Source: Tretioscincus oriximinensis
Lineage: Eukaryota > Chordata > Lepidosauria > Squamata > Gymnophthalmidae
Direction of reading: 5' to 3'
DNA: 64,000 nucleotides
Assembly (NCBI GenBank): GCA_022410635.1
Contig: JAJVDF010000458.1
Location: 766,313 to 830,312 of the forward strand
The first letter of the stretch is position 1; each line of letters opens with the position of its first letter. Made by a program: the position numbers and the translations under genes. Below are positions 46,484 to 58,199 of this stretch, piece by piece. The notes beneath the pieces are model-generated. The model was not told the origin of the DNA, did no database searches, and was given only the letters and a program-made list of their open reading frames with translations.

Positions 46484-47929
46484 TTTTTNNNAAATATTTT
46501 TATTAATTTTCCAGTAAACAATAAAATTAGATAATAAACGATGAACAATATACAACAAATGATACATATTCCTTCATATGTTTAAATTAATTCTTATATA
46601 CAATTGACTTATAAAGCGGAAANATGTATATATTGTAAATAACATAAAACCCCTCCCCACCCCCTCCCCACGAGAAGTTGCTAAATACTCAGTTTATTTC
46701 AGTTTCTCAGTGCTTGCTTTATTGCTGTCATTATTTCTGGGCCTCCCCATCGATGCGTCTGGCTATAGATNAGTAATTTCATCCAGTTTCTCATCCAATA
46801 ATGTCTCCTATTAGTCATATTCATCATTCTTTCATTTAAATAGTCACCCATAAGCTGATCGGCTAAATAGTGTTGCCAATTTACCAAATTCCATTTGCTG
46901 GAGTCTTTCCATCCCCACGCTATTACTGCCAATGATGCAGTTGTCATCTGTGTCATTAAATATCTATCCTTTTGTTGTATACCTTGGTGATACTGGATAA
47001 AGACTAGCTCCTTCGTCCTCCTTATTGAGTAGCCCAGTATATTTTCTATAGATTGCCATATCATATTCCAATAGTTGATAGCTACTGGGCAGTCCCAAAA
47101 AAGATGCATATAAGTACCTCGTGCTCCACATCCATGCCAACAGTGTGGTCGATAGTTAGGTATCATGTGAGATAGTTGGCATGGAGTCCTGTACATCGGC
47201 TTAATATTTTAATTACAAGTTCTTTCACACGAGTGTTCTTAATTTTATCTAGATTGGTCCATAGTCCCTGCATTCCCGTAACATCGACTGAAAGATCTGT
47301 TGACCAAAGCTCTGTCCGAGATTGTATATTATCGTAGTGGTAACCCATTAATAGTTTATATATATTTCCTCCTAGTCCTTTACTATCCTTAATACTCTTA
47401 AGAAATATATTCTCTAGGGGAGTATTAGATGTTGTTATACAATCTTTATAGTTTTTTGTATGCACTATATTTATCACCTGATTAGCTGTTAGCCATCTTT
47501 CTTGACCCAAGATATCTCTAAGATCATTAAGTTGTATTAAATTTCCCTCGGGAGAGAATAGATCCTTAAGAACTCTTATATTGTTCTCATCAAATCTCTC
47601 CAAATCATGGAAGGAAAGAATNATTTCTTCGTTATTTAGATGTCTTATTGACATTATCTTGGAAATTGGTGGTACAAGTTTCGATTTCCATTTTTTCCAT
47701 ACCATCCAGATTGCTCTTGTTGGTGGCAGAAGGCTTCTTTGACTAAGCCCTGAAATCAACAGGGATTGGTTATTAATCTTATTACACCTTCTAGCAGTTC
47801 TAGCCCATTTGGCCTCCGATATCTCCATATGGAAGAGATTTTTAATTTGGAATGCCTCATAGTATGTTTCGAGGGAGGGAACATTCCAACCTCCTCTTCC
47901 TATCTNTGCGTGCATTTTGGTTTTGGCTA
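46484..47929 (-). mobile_element. 5'-truncated L1 LINE, ORF2 C-terminal part
   Basis: Flanked by the 12-base duplication ATGTCCCGATTT (46472-46483 and 47930-47941), with the poly(A) end at low coordinates, where an nnn gap sits. The minus strand encodes GGWNVPSLETYYEAFQIKNL, typical of the L1 ORF2 region after the reverse transcriptase, and near the end the C-x3-C-x7-H-x4-C cysteine motif (CWHGC...H...C). One frameshift near 47170 separates the two halves, and n characters lie at 46770, 47622 and 47906. A dead insertion. Confidence 0.92.
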
Positions 47930-48299
47930 ATGTCCCGATTTAGCTAGGTTCCTTCCAGTTTTGAATGACATTTGGGGGACCCTGGCCTTCAGGAACTGCT
48001 GTAGAAGGAAAAGAAAGAAGCGAGCATGGAAGGGTGGCAAGGTATGGGTGGGTGGAACTCTTCTTGTTTTTTAAATTGAAATAATTTATTTAGTCTTCAT
48101 TAAATTGTTTGCGAGGTTCCTCTGTAGACAAAAGCATCCTATGGATTGAAAAGACAGGGTGTATTTTCCTCCTCCTCCTTCTCCTCCTCTTGATCTGTTG
48201 TTAATATTTTCAGAGTAATTGTTACTCTGTAACATAGCAAAAAAANCACCTTGGATTTTGGCTGCCTCCATACAATGATTTTGTACCTGGTTGTTAATG

Positions 48300-48740
48300 G
48301 CATTTTTCAACATCCTTATTGTACCACAATACATGCAAACAGAGTTTCACCGTGCTTTGCAATGCAGCAGTAATAAAGGTGCAAGGAACCACAATATTTT
48401 TATTGCTGATTCTTTATGACATCTTTGCAAAACGGCCTTTCCCTCCCCTTCTCAAGCCTTCATTGTTAACAGGAGAAAGCAGGATCTTGAGAGAAGACTC
48501 AGAGACAATGCAGAATCTCACATATAAAGCATTCTTATTATTTATTTTCTGGTTACTTCTGGCAGAAGCCGAATTGTATATTGAGCATGCTCAGAATTTA
48601 CTTCCTGGTTTACGGTTCATCTCTTCCACGTGGATTTAAAGGCTTCATCATTTGCTTGCAAAAAGATGAAGGTATGTATGCCGTGACATGAGACCAGGTG
48701 ATTCTGGAACTTAACACCATTGAGGTTTTAAACACATCTT
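48300..48740. repeat. Diverged repeat unit, paralogous to 45290-46040
   Basis: See the entry at 45290; this copy lacks the inserted DNA element. Just upstream (48140-48195) is a SINE-tail-like AAAGACAGGGTGTATTTTCC with a (CCT)n run. Confidence 0.65.
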
Positions 48741-48859
48741 GTGGTAGGCCTTTGACTGTATTTGCTTGTTACTGAAATGAAATTTTAGAAGTCAGAATAC
48801 CGTATGTCAGCAGCATAAAGCTTTGTTAAACTGGAAAGAGATTTTTTTNAAAAATATAA

Positions 48860-49780
48860 AAATTATATATACAAATTCAAGAGTAACCATAAGTCCAGGA
48901 AGGTCTGTTACTGAAACTGTCTATAAGTGAGCTATGTTGTATAACAACTCCTGAACACATTTTAGCTTCAGACTCATTTTCTGGAGTAAATCAAAGGTCA
49001 AAGGTTGAGTTTTAAAATTATTGACAACATGTTATTCTCTCTGTTATTCTGCATTGTGTAAACAAATTAAAAGCAATAAGACTCCAGTTAATTACTTAAT
49101 TTTGGGTGGCAAAAGAAAACTAGATTACTTCTTAAGAGCAGCATCACCTTAAATTACACATACCTCCAAAGAGTCAGTTTTCTCTAAGGGTTTTAAAAGT
49201 ATGTTTGCTCGCCTTCTTTGTGATGAAGAAGGAAGGGGTATTTCTTTTCTTCCGGGAGTTCTTATAGAGGGCAAATATACATCCCAGAAGAGGAAGAGTC
49301 CCCACAAGGTGAGACAAACCCCTCTGGAGTCCAAGAAAAAGGGAAGGAGTCGTTTTGCAGTGCACTCCACACCCTAACCCCCAACCCCTTAATTTCTGAA
49401 TAAAGTACAACACACATCAGGACAGTTCTTAAATAAGAAAGGAGAAGTGTGTATATATATTTATTTAAAGCGGAAGAGAAAAAGATAAAGTTCTAATAGC
49501 TTTGTGCCAGCAAAGATGAATCTAACCCTTTTGGCTTGGAGAAATGTGCTAACAAGTTATTTCCTTTCCTTTCATGAGTTAAGATTTCCCAGAGAATTTG
49601 GGCAGGGCTTTTCCTGTTTCTTCTGAAGAAGTACAGTCTTATCTAGAACAGGCAAATTCCCAAGAAGCTAAACATAAGAACCACCCACAAAGCCTGTAGC
49701 TTTCATTTATCGACCCTCATCCAACCCATCAACTCTTCAAAGCCCCGATTCAGAATATATTCACAGGCTTTCCTGATTCA
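48860..49780. other. Intergenic DNA, nothing recognised
   Basis: No gene or clear repeat identified. Confidence 0.5.
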
Positions 49781-49864
49781 CTGTAGATCAGTGTGGCCCA
49801 AGGGCCGATCAAGCATCATTGCAAGAGTGTGANGGCCAGAGTGACATCACTACTGCGACATCAC

Positions 49865-51418
49865 AAAATTACACGATTCATTCTTTCTAAAAAACCTCAT
49901 TGAAATCCAATATAAACATTGCAAATGGATAACAATGTACAAAGAAATCAACAAAATAAAAAGCCAAAGAAATCCTTTTCAATACTCACCCAAGGAACAA
50001 TCATGGCAAGATCCTTTTAAAGAATTGATGAAAATCTGGAAGAAAAGGAAAAAAGAGTTAGTGATTAATAACAACAGTAAATACCAAGCAATATGGTTAA
50101 TCAACCCAACACACGATCACAACCTAAATATGGCCTTATGCGAATTACAAAACAGAGGCTTTGAAAGAATCCACCACTTATATATAAATAACCTACCATT
50201 AACATTTCAATCTCTAAGAGGAATGGTTCCACCAATGAATTGGTTAGCTATTAGAGCCATCCGTGCATATATAAATAATCATCAGACTAAGATAAGTATA
50301 AACCAAAATGATGAAAAGATTGATCTAATCATACAAAATATATTAAATGAGGAAAAGAAAATAGTCTCAGAAATATACAAGATGCTAAATACAACCAAAG
50401 GAGAGATTATATCAGAATTAATAATAAAATGGAATAACGACCTACAGATAAATGATAGCGACATCAAAATGGCAGTAAAAATAATAAACGATGAAAACAT
50501 GAATAAACTAAAAGAGGTGAGACTAAAAATTTTACATAGGTGGCACAGGACACGAAAGATATTAGCTCATTTTATTGGCCATATAGATAATTACTGTTGG
50601 TTTGGTTGCCCAACACCGGCAGACTATTACCACTTAATCTGGTCCTGCCCTAAGGCACTAAATTTTTGGAAAAAAATAGAGAAAGAGGTGAATAAAATAT
50701 ATTCATTGAATATCGTCATTACAGATAAAATGGCAATATTAGGAGGCGACTTAGCAAATTTGGACAATACAATTAAGTTATTTTACCACTTCTCACTTGC
50801 GCTCAATTAGTCATATTAAGAGGGTGGAAAGATGATAAAGAAAGAGATTTAAAAGTGTGATGGGATTATTTAATAGACAAAATTGCCTCGGAGGTAAATA
50901 ATATTAAAGTGAATTCATCCTACGACACACAGAAGATTCAAGAAGTAAAAGAGAAATGGAGACTTGTTAAAGAATATCTATTAACAAGCACAATAAATTG
51001 GCTCCAAAGATATAAAATAGAACTGATATTTGTACCTTAATCTTGATGATATGGAGTAGTAACCCAGGGAGGAGGGAGGAATAAGGAACTAATGCATTGC
51101 ATACTGTATGCTATACTGTATACGCAATCGTCAAGTTTTTCAAGATATTTTCAGTGCAACAACAATATAATAAGGGGAAGCAGATTTAAGGAGTGGGAAG
51201 AGGGAAGGGGAGGGGAGGGGAGGGGGAAGGGGGGAGAAAACTCGATCAAGATCATTGCTACAACCTAAAACCTATGATGCTTTATTTTCTGGTCATAGGG
51301 AGGTGAAGGGTGGGAACGGGTATGTATATATTGTATATGGCTGTGTCTTTTTCTCAGTGCGTGTCTTTTTGTTTTTGTTTTCTCTGTAAAAATTAATTTA
51401 AAATTAATTAAAAAAAAC
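49865..51418 (+). mobile_element. 5'-truncated L1 LINE, ORF2 C-terminal part
   Basis: The long plus-strand open frame (49935-50810) and its continuation in another frame encode the L1 ORF2 C-terminal third, with a CWFGC...H...C motif of the same C-x3-C-x7-H-x4-C spacing as the copy at 46484. A frameshift near 50805 and an in-frame TGA near 50860 break it. The 3' UTR has a G-run purine tract (51202-51234) and ends in a short A-rich tail. Flanking CTACTGCGACATCAC (49850-49864) and CTACTGTGACATCAC (51419-51433) look like a 15-bp target duplication with one change. Confidence 0.92.
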
Positions 51419-51424
51419 CTACTG

Positions 51425-51610
51425 TGACATCACTAGGTGACGTTACTTCCAGGGCAGGGCAGGAAGTGACGTTACTCTGGCCCTCACACTCTTGATGTTA
51501 CTTCCTGCCACACCCCGAAAATGACACCACTTCTGGGGTGGGACAGGAAGTGATGTCACTCTGAGTGCCATTCCCGGAAGCAGATTCCGGAACTGACATC
51601 CTTTGTTGCG
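51425..51610. repeat. GTGACATCAC / GGAAGTGA repeat block
   Basis: Repeated motifs GACATCAC, GGCAGGAAGTGA and ACTTCCGG in both orientations; similar words occur at 58915-59000. It is part of the composite element. Confidence 0.45.
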
Positions 51611-52009
51611 TCACTTTAGTCCAAGTCACCATTTCCAGAAATGACAACACAAATGCTTTTACTTCCGGCCCCAGTATATTTCCTGTGTGATTTCTGATAA
51701 AATGTATAAGATTCTAATGCAGCTCCCAACACAATGAATACAGAACATGTAAATGTGAAAGCCAAAAATTTATATAATATTCTGTATACAAAAATATGGT
51801 AAACAGTAAACAGTAAAGTGCTATTCAGTCCCTGTTTACATAACAGGATTTTTTTTCTTTTTTTTAAGCACCTCAAAAGTTTAGAAAAAAGCTTTTTTTC
51901 TCACTTTTGCATTTGCAAATGCATTTATCACTTCCTCAAAATCAACCCAACCCAATATTAACCAGTCGTTCCTAAATCTGTGAAGGTTTTAGATAGTTCT
52001 TAAATTGTA

Positions 52010-52135
52010 GAAGCAGCACTGAAAAACAGGCAGAAATGCAACTGAGAGCCATTCTTCCAGAAAGAAAGATGCTGCCCGAAGCAGCACTGAAAAGCAGGCA
52101 GAAATGAAACTGAGAACCATTCTGCCACTAGAAAA
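52010..52135. repeat. Short tandem duplication, unit about 65 bp
   Basis: GAAGCAGCACTGAAAAACAG, GCAGAAATGCAACTGAGAGC occurs twice in a row with small changes. Confidence 0.75.
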
Positions 52136-52136
52136 A

Positions 52137-52735
52137 CTAGAACTCAACCCACATTAGAAGTGATTTTTTATATATATAAAAGTCATATGCTCAGCAGAAA
52201 CCATTGTAAAAGTGCAGAATTCAAGACAGATTAAATGGGGAAATTATGAAGCAAGGGGGAAGGAAGGCCTGAAGGGGAGGTAGAGAGAGGAAGAAAAAAA
52301 GAAGGAATGGAGAAGGAAGGAAAAAGGAAAAGGAGGATAGAAATAAAGAAGGAAAGAGAAACAGAAAGGATAGAAAGAAAAAGGAAGGACAGAAATTAAA
52401 AACCACATTAGCAGTAAAATAAATAAAAACTAAGCTAATAATTTTGTTATTCACACTCTAAACACACCACAAATGAAATCTAGAACTCAACTGACATTAG
52501 CAGTGATTTTTTTATATATATATAAAAGACAAATGCTCAGCAGAAACCATTTTTAAAATGCAGATTAAGACAGATTAAATGGGGAAAATATGAAGCAAGG
52601 AGGAAAGGAAGGCCTGAAGGGGAGTAGAGAGAGGAAGAAAAAAAGAAGGAATGGGGAAGGCGAAAAAAGGAAAAGGAGAATAAAAATAAAGAAGAAGAGA
52701 AAGAACAGAAAGTAAAGAAAGAAAAAAGAAATGAA
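52137..52735. repeat. Tandem duplication with purine tracts, unit about 345 bp
   Basis: Blocks CTAGAACTCAACCCACATTA / CTAGAACTCAACTGACATTA, ATGCTCAGCAGAAACCAT and GACAGATTAAATGGGGAAA, and a following GA-rich tract, occur twice (52137-52413 and 52482-52735). Confidence 0.85.
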
Positions 52736-52736
52736 G

Positions 52737-53330
52737 GTAACTTACCTCATGGCCTCTCCTCGGACTGCAGCCCAGCAGGAGCTTCTGCCCCAGACTCCGT
52801 CAGCAGCAGCCTCCATGTTTTGCCGTCCTGGGCAGCAGCTGCAGCAGGAAACCCCAGTAGGAAGCTCCTTCTTCTGGGGCCTCCTGCAGCTGCCGCCCAG
52901 GGTGGCAAAANGTGGAGGCTGCTGCCACCAGAACCCAGTGCTGCTTGGGAGCTGGCAGCCAGGGCAGTGTGGCCCCAGTGGGTGGCGCAGTAGGGGCCCA
53001 GTGGGGGGCCTGGCAGGTACCGTGGTGGGTGCCTGGCAGGGGCTGGTGGAGGCNAGCGGGTGGCATGGCTAGGGCCTTATGGGTGGTGCGGCAGGAGGCC
53101 AGCAGGTGGCGCGGCAGAGGCCTGGCCGGCAGTGCGGCAGGGGCCCAGCAGAGGTCAGTGGGTGGCGAGACAGAGGCCTGGTGGGTGGATGGCGTGGTGG
53201 GGACCCAGTGGGCAGCAGCAGCGCTGCTCGGGGTGGCAGCAAATGGGGGCAGGGTAGAAATTTAAATTTGCCACCCACCAACTGCCTTTATTAACNGCCA
53301 GCCACTTGCCACCCCTGCTCTAAATCCGGC
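52737..53330. repeat. GC-rich degenerate GGTGGC/CAGGGGCC repeat
   Basis: Imperfect repetition of GGGTGGC, GGCAGGGGCC and GAGGCCTGG. Open frames on both strands are repetitive Gly/Ala/Trp/Arg or Pro/Leu strings with no domain. Confidence 0.65.
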
Positions 53331-53746
53331 CCTGCACGCACCGTCAGGGACTCCCCTGCTGAGCACTCAGGGGCCACCTGGCCCCTTCGCGGGCCACAAA
53401 AATGGCTTGGCAGGCCGCGGCTTGGACCACGCTGCTGCAGATGAAAATATAGCTGGGTATCTGTGACAACTATTCCCAACAGATAGTGAGTGTGAATCTG
53501 AGCAATGTCTATAAATGTTTTTGAAAAGACACACAAATCAGATCATTAATGTGAGATAATCAAAGCAGGAAGCAAGAGATAGGAAGGGTGCCTTCTTGGC
53601 TTCACAGTTGCAGGGGCTTGTTAGAATGTATTAAAGTTACAGATGCATCGGATACCAGTTGATTTTGTTGAAGAATCTTTTTAATGAAACATAAATTACT
53701 GTAAGAATTGAATTTGAGAAGACATCCGCTACCTCTGGATAGCAAG

Positions 53747-54215
53747 AGATACCATGTTTCCCCCAAATAAAACCTATCCTAAAAATAAGCTCTGACTAGC
53801 ATGATTTTTCAATATTTTTGAGGATACTTGATATATAAGCCCTAGTTGCAATTCATTAAAAAGTTGATTTAAATAGTGTCCAGACAGTTTTACAAACCAA
53901 AGCAAAAAGAGAGGGAGGAGAGTAGAACAGGATGAGGGAGGGAACGGAAGAGAAGCAGGGAAGGAGAGTAGTACTGGGTGAGGGATGGAGGAGAACAAAG
54001 GCAGAAGCACAGGGAAGAGGCAGGGAAAAAGACAAAATCAGAAAAGAAAGAAGAAGGAAGGAAAAAATAATAAAGATTTTGATCTTTTTAATTCAAGAAT
54101 AAATGTAGATTGTTGTTCATGGCAAATTAAGACATTACATGAAAATAAGCCCTAATGCATCTTTTGACACAAGAATTAATATAAAACTTTGTCTTATTTT
54201 TGGGGTGCAAACCTA
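53747..54215. mobile_element. DNA-element-like repeat with CCCCAAAATAAGAC-type ends
   Basis: TTTCCCCCAAATAAAACCTA at the left mirrors GTCTTATTTTTGGGGTGC at the right. Inner blocks AATAAGCTCTGACTAGCATG and AAAATAAGCCCTAATGCATC are also inverted versions. A purine tract (53885-54075) lies in the middle. Confidence 0.6.
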
Positions 54216-54229
54216 AACAAAATTCTGTG

Positions 54230-55640
54230 GTTACCCATTGTTGTCTTATTGTTACTTTCTGTGCACTTGGCTGTGTACATCCTGGTTGACTCTCTCACAA
54301 ACAGCTGCCAACAGACAATGAAGTAAGCCTCACTACTATGGGAACCCTGGACTCATTACTGGATTTCCATGATAGTGATATTATCAGCTAAATGAGAGCT
54401 ATATAATTCTGACTAGCATTCCCGATGTAATGCCAAGACCATCACAGCGATAATCATTCAGGGAATGTGAAATGGGCCAATAAGGGTGTGAAATGAGTCA
54501 GCCCTCCAGGACAAGGTCTGTGTACCTCAGTTNCCTTTCAGGTGAAGTTTTCTTCACTTTATAATGGTGTGAATGTGGGGGATTCGCCTAATAGCAGGAA
54601 GCTAGCAGTGGTAGCATTGGAAAGGATTATTGTCCTGCTTTTTCCTACTAGTACTTTTATGCAATTTTCATAGCCTGATGCACCACAGTGGCACCATGTG
54701 GACATGACTGGAAGAGATCCATAGAGCTGTAGCCTTACTTCGTGATTCTTTACCTGCCCTTTAGTAAAACAGAACATTGAAAAGCTGTTTTTTCCTGCTG
54801 AGTTTAAGCAGGTAAAAACAGTGCTTGTGATTAAATTCAGTGCCTGTTTTCCAATATGTAGTACGTCAGTCTTTAGGGATATAAAGCTTTGTAGTAGCAG
54901 TAGTTATGAAGTGTGCAAAACACCTTACAAAATGCATTTTTGGTACTGTGTTTGCACTCCAGATTTAAAGTGTGAAGAGACTATGATTTAGCCCAAATAT
55001 TTTCCAATTTATTTTCTTTCCTTATTCGTTATTAGCTCTTCCCCTGGTTTCCACCAGCAGCTTGGTATAAAATGAAGAATTTGACAAAATTAGTCTGCAT
55101 AGCCAGCTTGTCTGCATCAAAGACTCTTTTATTGGGTGACATGTACATTTTAAAGTTTCCATGGAGTATAAAATATATTAAAATTCACAGTGTAACAAAA
55201 ATGCTTTCTGCTTAGGTAATTCAAAAATACTGTTTCAAAAGCACAGGCTCAGTGTGTCATTTCTGGTCTCTTATTAAACCGAGACTTTCTTTTCCAATAT
55301 GAGTCCGTTGTTTGAAATAACAACTTCACAAGTTTTAAGAAGATCTTTTACAATCTGGAGGATTTGAAACAGAAGCAGCAGCAAAAAACCCNAAAAAAAC
55401 TAGGGTACGTGGGTGAGTCCTTCCTTCTATTCCCACACCACTGAAGAACTCCTGGTTCTGAAATCTGAACTGTGATGATAAAAAGTATAGAATTGCTTTT
55501 TGCCTATGATTTTAAATTTAAGATGTGCATTTATCAAGGAAAAATCAGGTAGAAAATGCTTTTGTGTCCATTAGGACATGCATTAATTATATACTTTTTT
55601 GGACTAGAGCAACTAAGTAAATAATACCTTAAAAAGAGAC
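54230..55640. other. Intergenic DNA, nothing recognised
   Basis: No exon-like structure or clear repeat seen. Confidence 0.5.
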
Positions 55641-55655
55641 ATGACTTTTTATCTC

Positions 55656-55806
55656 AGAGATGTCAAACTGGTGCCACTCCAGATGTTCCTGAACCACAGC
55701 TCACAACATTCCATTTGGTTTAACATTTGGTTTTGAGAGTGGAATGGAATGTTGGGAGCTGTAGTTCAGGAACATCTGGAGGACGGTGCATCAGTTTGAC
55801 ATCTCT
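55656..55806. mobile_element. Foldback MITE of the CCAGATGTTCCTGAAC type
   Basis: AGAGATGTCAAACTGGTGCC at the left mirrors TGCATCAGTTTGACATCTCT at the right. The arms continue with CTCCAGATGTTCCTGAAC and AGCTC-AACATTCCA and their mirror, around a central spacer of about 35 bp. This TCCAGATGTT...CTACAGCTCCCA word is widespread in squamate DNA. Confidence 0.8.
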
Positions 55807-56672
55807 TCTCTAGCTGAGTGAAAATAAGGATGCTGCCTATGTTTCTTTTCCAAACTCTCCCAGTGCCCACTGTCTAGGGTTACAACATCTCCCATATCAC
55901 CTGGGGATATTACAAGATTGGGGAGCATTATCAACCCCCTGGTAACTGAGAGAAAACTCACAATTTCCAGAAAGCTCCCAGTTTTTGCTGGAAGACTGTG
56001 CCCTACCTATTCCAAACAAGCAGGGTGGCTGGGAATCCTAATTTTTGTAAATTGAAAGGTGGGAATTCTAATTATTCCACCACAAATTTCTCTTCCAGAA
56101 TAAATGCTCTAGAATCTTTAAAATATTAATAACAAGACATAGGCTATGTTAACATGGAGTGGGAAAGCGTGTGAAATCTGTAGTTTACAAGTGATTTGAC
56201 TGGAGCCGCATAGAGGTAGCACAAGCCTGCCGAGAAGAACAACTTGTAACTGCTTCAGTGCTTTCTGTCTTTACTATTAGCTTTGTCTTCTTGTTGAACC
56301 CTAGATGAAGTAACTACTATCGCCCACCGTCTTCTGGATGTGATGGAATCCAGTTCGTTGAATATCAATTTATGCTGCAATTCCTTTTCACTCTGCGTGT
56401 TGGAGAAATGAAAGGGGAAGCATAACCTTCTGCCTCCCCCCTCCTTTAACATCTGTTTGTGATCTCACAGACTGCCCATCTTCAGTCCCACTCAACCTGG
56501 TCCATGCCTAAGTTGGCAGGATATTATAATATACCTTTTTAAAAATGAAAGCTTTAATTGCATGATGTCAAATGCCTTGTTCGGAGTCTGTAACCCTAGC
56601 AATTACAAGCACTAACTTAAGGTAAAGGGAACTGGCTCTTGCAACTTTATTTCCTGGAAATATATCCATAAG

Positions 56673-56885
56673 TAGGCTGACCAGATGACCCCTTTTGAGG
56701 GGGTTGAAAACCCAGGTTTGGGGTGCCTCCCAGTTTTTGCTGAGGAATTTTTTTTAAAGAAAAAATCTTTCAAAAAATTTTTTCTTTAAAAANTTTTTTT
56801 TAAAAAAAAATCCTCAGCAAAAACCAGGAGGTACCCCAAAATCGGGTTTTCAAAACCCCCCCAAAGGGGACATCTGGACAGCCTA
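56673..56885. mobile_element. Palindromic MITE, GGCTGACCAGA family, copy 7
   Basis: Starts TAGGCTGACCAGATGACCCC and ends GGGGACATCTGGACAGCCTA, with an A/T-rich centre (one n at 56793). TA at both boundaries. Confidence 0.9.
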
Positions 56886-56899
56886 TCCAGAAGTTTTCT

Positions 56900-57850
56900 T
56901 CAGTCTCCAGTGACAGACCTAAAAAGGTTTATGGAAGACAAACTGTGCAAAAACATTTGAGAAAAAAGATTCTGATTTCATTCTACAGGTCTTGCAGTTC
57001 CAAGCAGGCAAAGAAATTGTTTCTAAATATCCAAATATTAATTGATGATAATGTTTGCTTGTCTTCATAGAATTATTAAGACAGGTTAGGAACTTATTTA
57101 CAGATGGTTGGCTCAGAGTCTATTATGGTTTGCTCCTTCCAAATAGTGTCCCAGATTCCTGCCAATCATTTTTTCTAGTTATCCTTCTATTGCTGAATGT
57201 TTAAACTTATACCCCTGCCTGCATCCATAATCGCATCTTCTTTGATATATCAAGGCTTAGCAAAATAGTGTGCTGTAACTACATTCTATAGTAGGCAAAG
57301 AAACAGTTAATTGACATCCCATAATTTCATGGCACCTTGCCATAACTGTTTCTAGATGGATTAAGAGCTAACCAACTCTGATATATTACTCCAGAGAGAT
57401 GGTCATTTTTTAGTTATAAAAGGTCAAGAAAAGGAAGAAAAAACTGTAGAGATAATATTCCCTCAGAAAGAAGTTTTAATTGGAAAGTTTTTTTATGTAT
57501 TGTACAGCACATAGTATAACTTGGCAAATTCCTCTGTATGATTGAATTTTGTTTCAATATTAAAACAGCATTAATCCAGCTGCTCTTGAGAACAATTTAG
57601 TTCCCTGAAATATTTCATAAATAACCAGTTTTAATATTTTAAATATCTTAATGTAAATAAACCATTAACACAGTTTATGTTAAATAATTTAGTTCCTTCA
57701 AATTAGTGTAGCTGTATGTTAGAATGTGGACTGTGGTTTACAAACCAATTTTTAATCCTGCAATAGGATTTTATGTATATTTTATATTAATACTTAAATA
57801 TATTTATATTTATTTATAAATATAAATAAATAAAGAGATAAACAAGTATT
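56900..57850. other. Intergenic DNA, nothing recognised
   Basis: AT-rich with no gene or clear repeat. Confidence 0.5.
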
Positions 57851-57854
57851 TTGT

Positions 57855-58145
57855 TCTTAGCACGAATGGCTCAGTCAGCTAAGTGCCGGTATTTTATCTG
57901 AGAGATCAGGTTTTTGAGGCCCTGTGTCGGATGTGGAGAGGGGTGAACGCCTTCTACTAGTCTGCAGCTCTAGCCAATTCAGCTATTTGTGACTAGATAA
58001 ATGGGAACCACTACATCATGGTGCGGAAGATACACCTTTGGGCAAAAATAACTTTGTAAGCCACATTGAGTCCATTCAAGTGAGAAAAACAGGGTATATT
58101 CTCCTCCTTCTTCTTCCTCTTCTCCTCCTCCTCCTCCTACTTCTG
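57855..58145 (+). mobile_element. tRNA-derived SINE
   Basis: A box in CGAATGGCTCAGTCAGCTAA, B-box region GATCAGGTTTTTGAGGCCCT, body GATAAATGGGAACCACTACA, 3' end TTTGTAAGCCACATTGAGTC, then a pyrimidine (CTT/CCT)n tail. Same family as 44697-44995. Confidence 0.8.
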
Positions 58146-58199
58146 GTAACAAAAAGACTGCAGAAATATTTTTATATACACAGTTATTTATTTTAAAAG

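Larger units (their letters stand above)
49789..53434. mobile_element. Composite hAT-type element with nested L1 and tandem repeats
   Basis: The left end CAGTGTGGCCCAAGGGCC and right end CTTGGACCACGCTG are inverted counterparts (CAGYGTGGYCCAAG). They are flanked by CTGTAGAT (49781-49788) and CTGCAGAT (53435-53442), an 8-bp duplication with one change, as expected for hAT. Inside are an L1 insertion, GTGACATCAC-rich DNA, repeated AGCAGCACTGAAAA units, purine tracts and GC-rich degenerate repeats; no transposase was recognised. It is inferred to be an old non-autonomous element that has grown by insertion. Confidence 0.6.

Noticed and set aside
52731..53294. Several GC-rich open frames on both strands
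   Set aside because: They are produced by degenerate GGTGGC repeats; the peptides are repetitive and lack domains.
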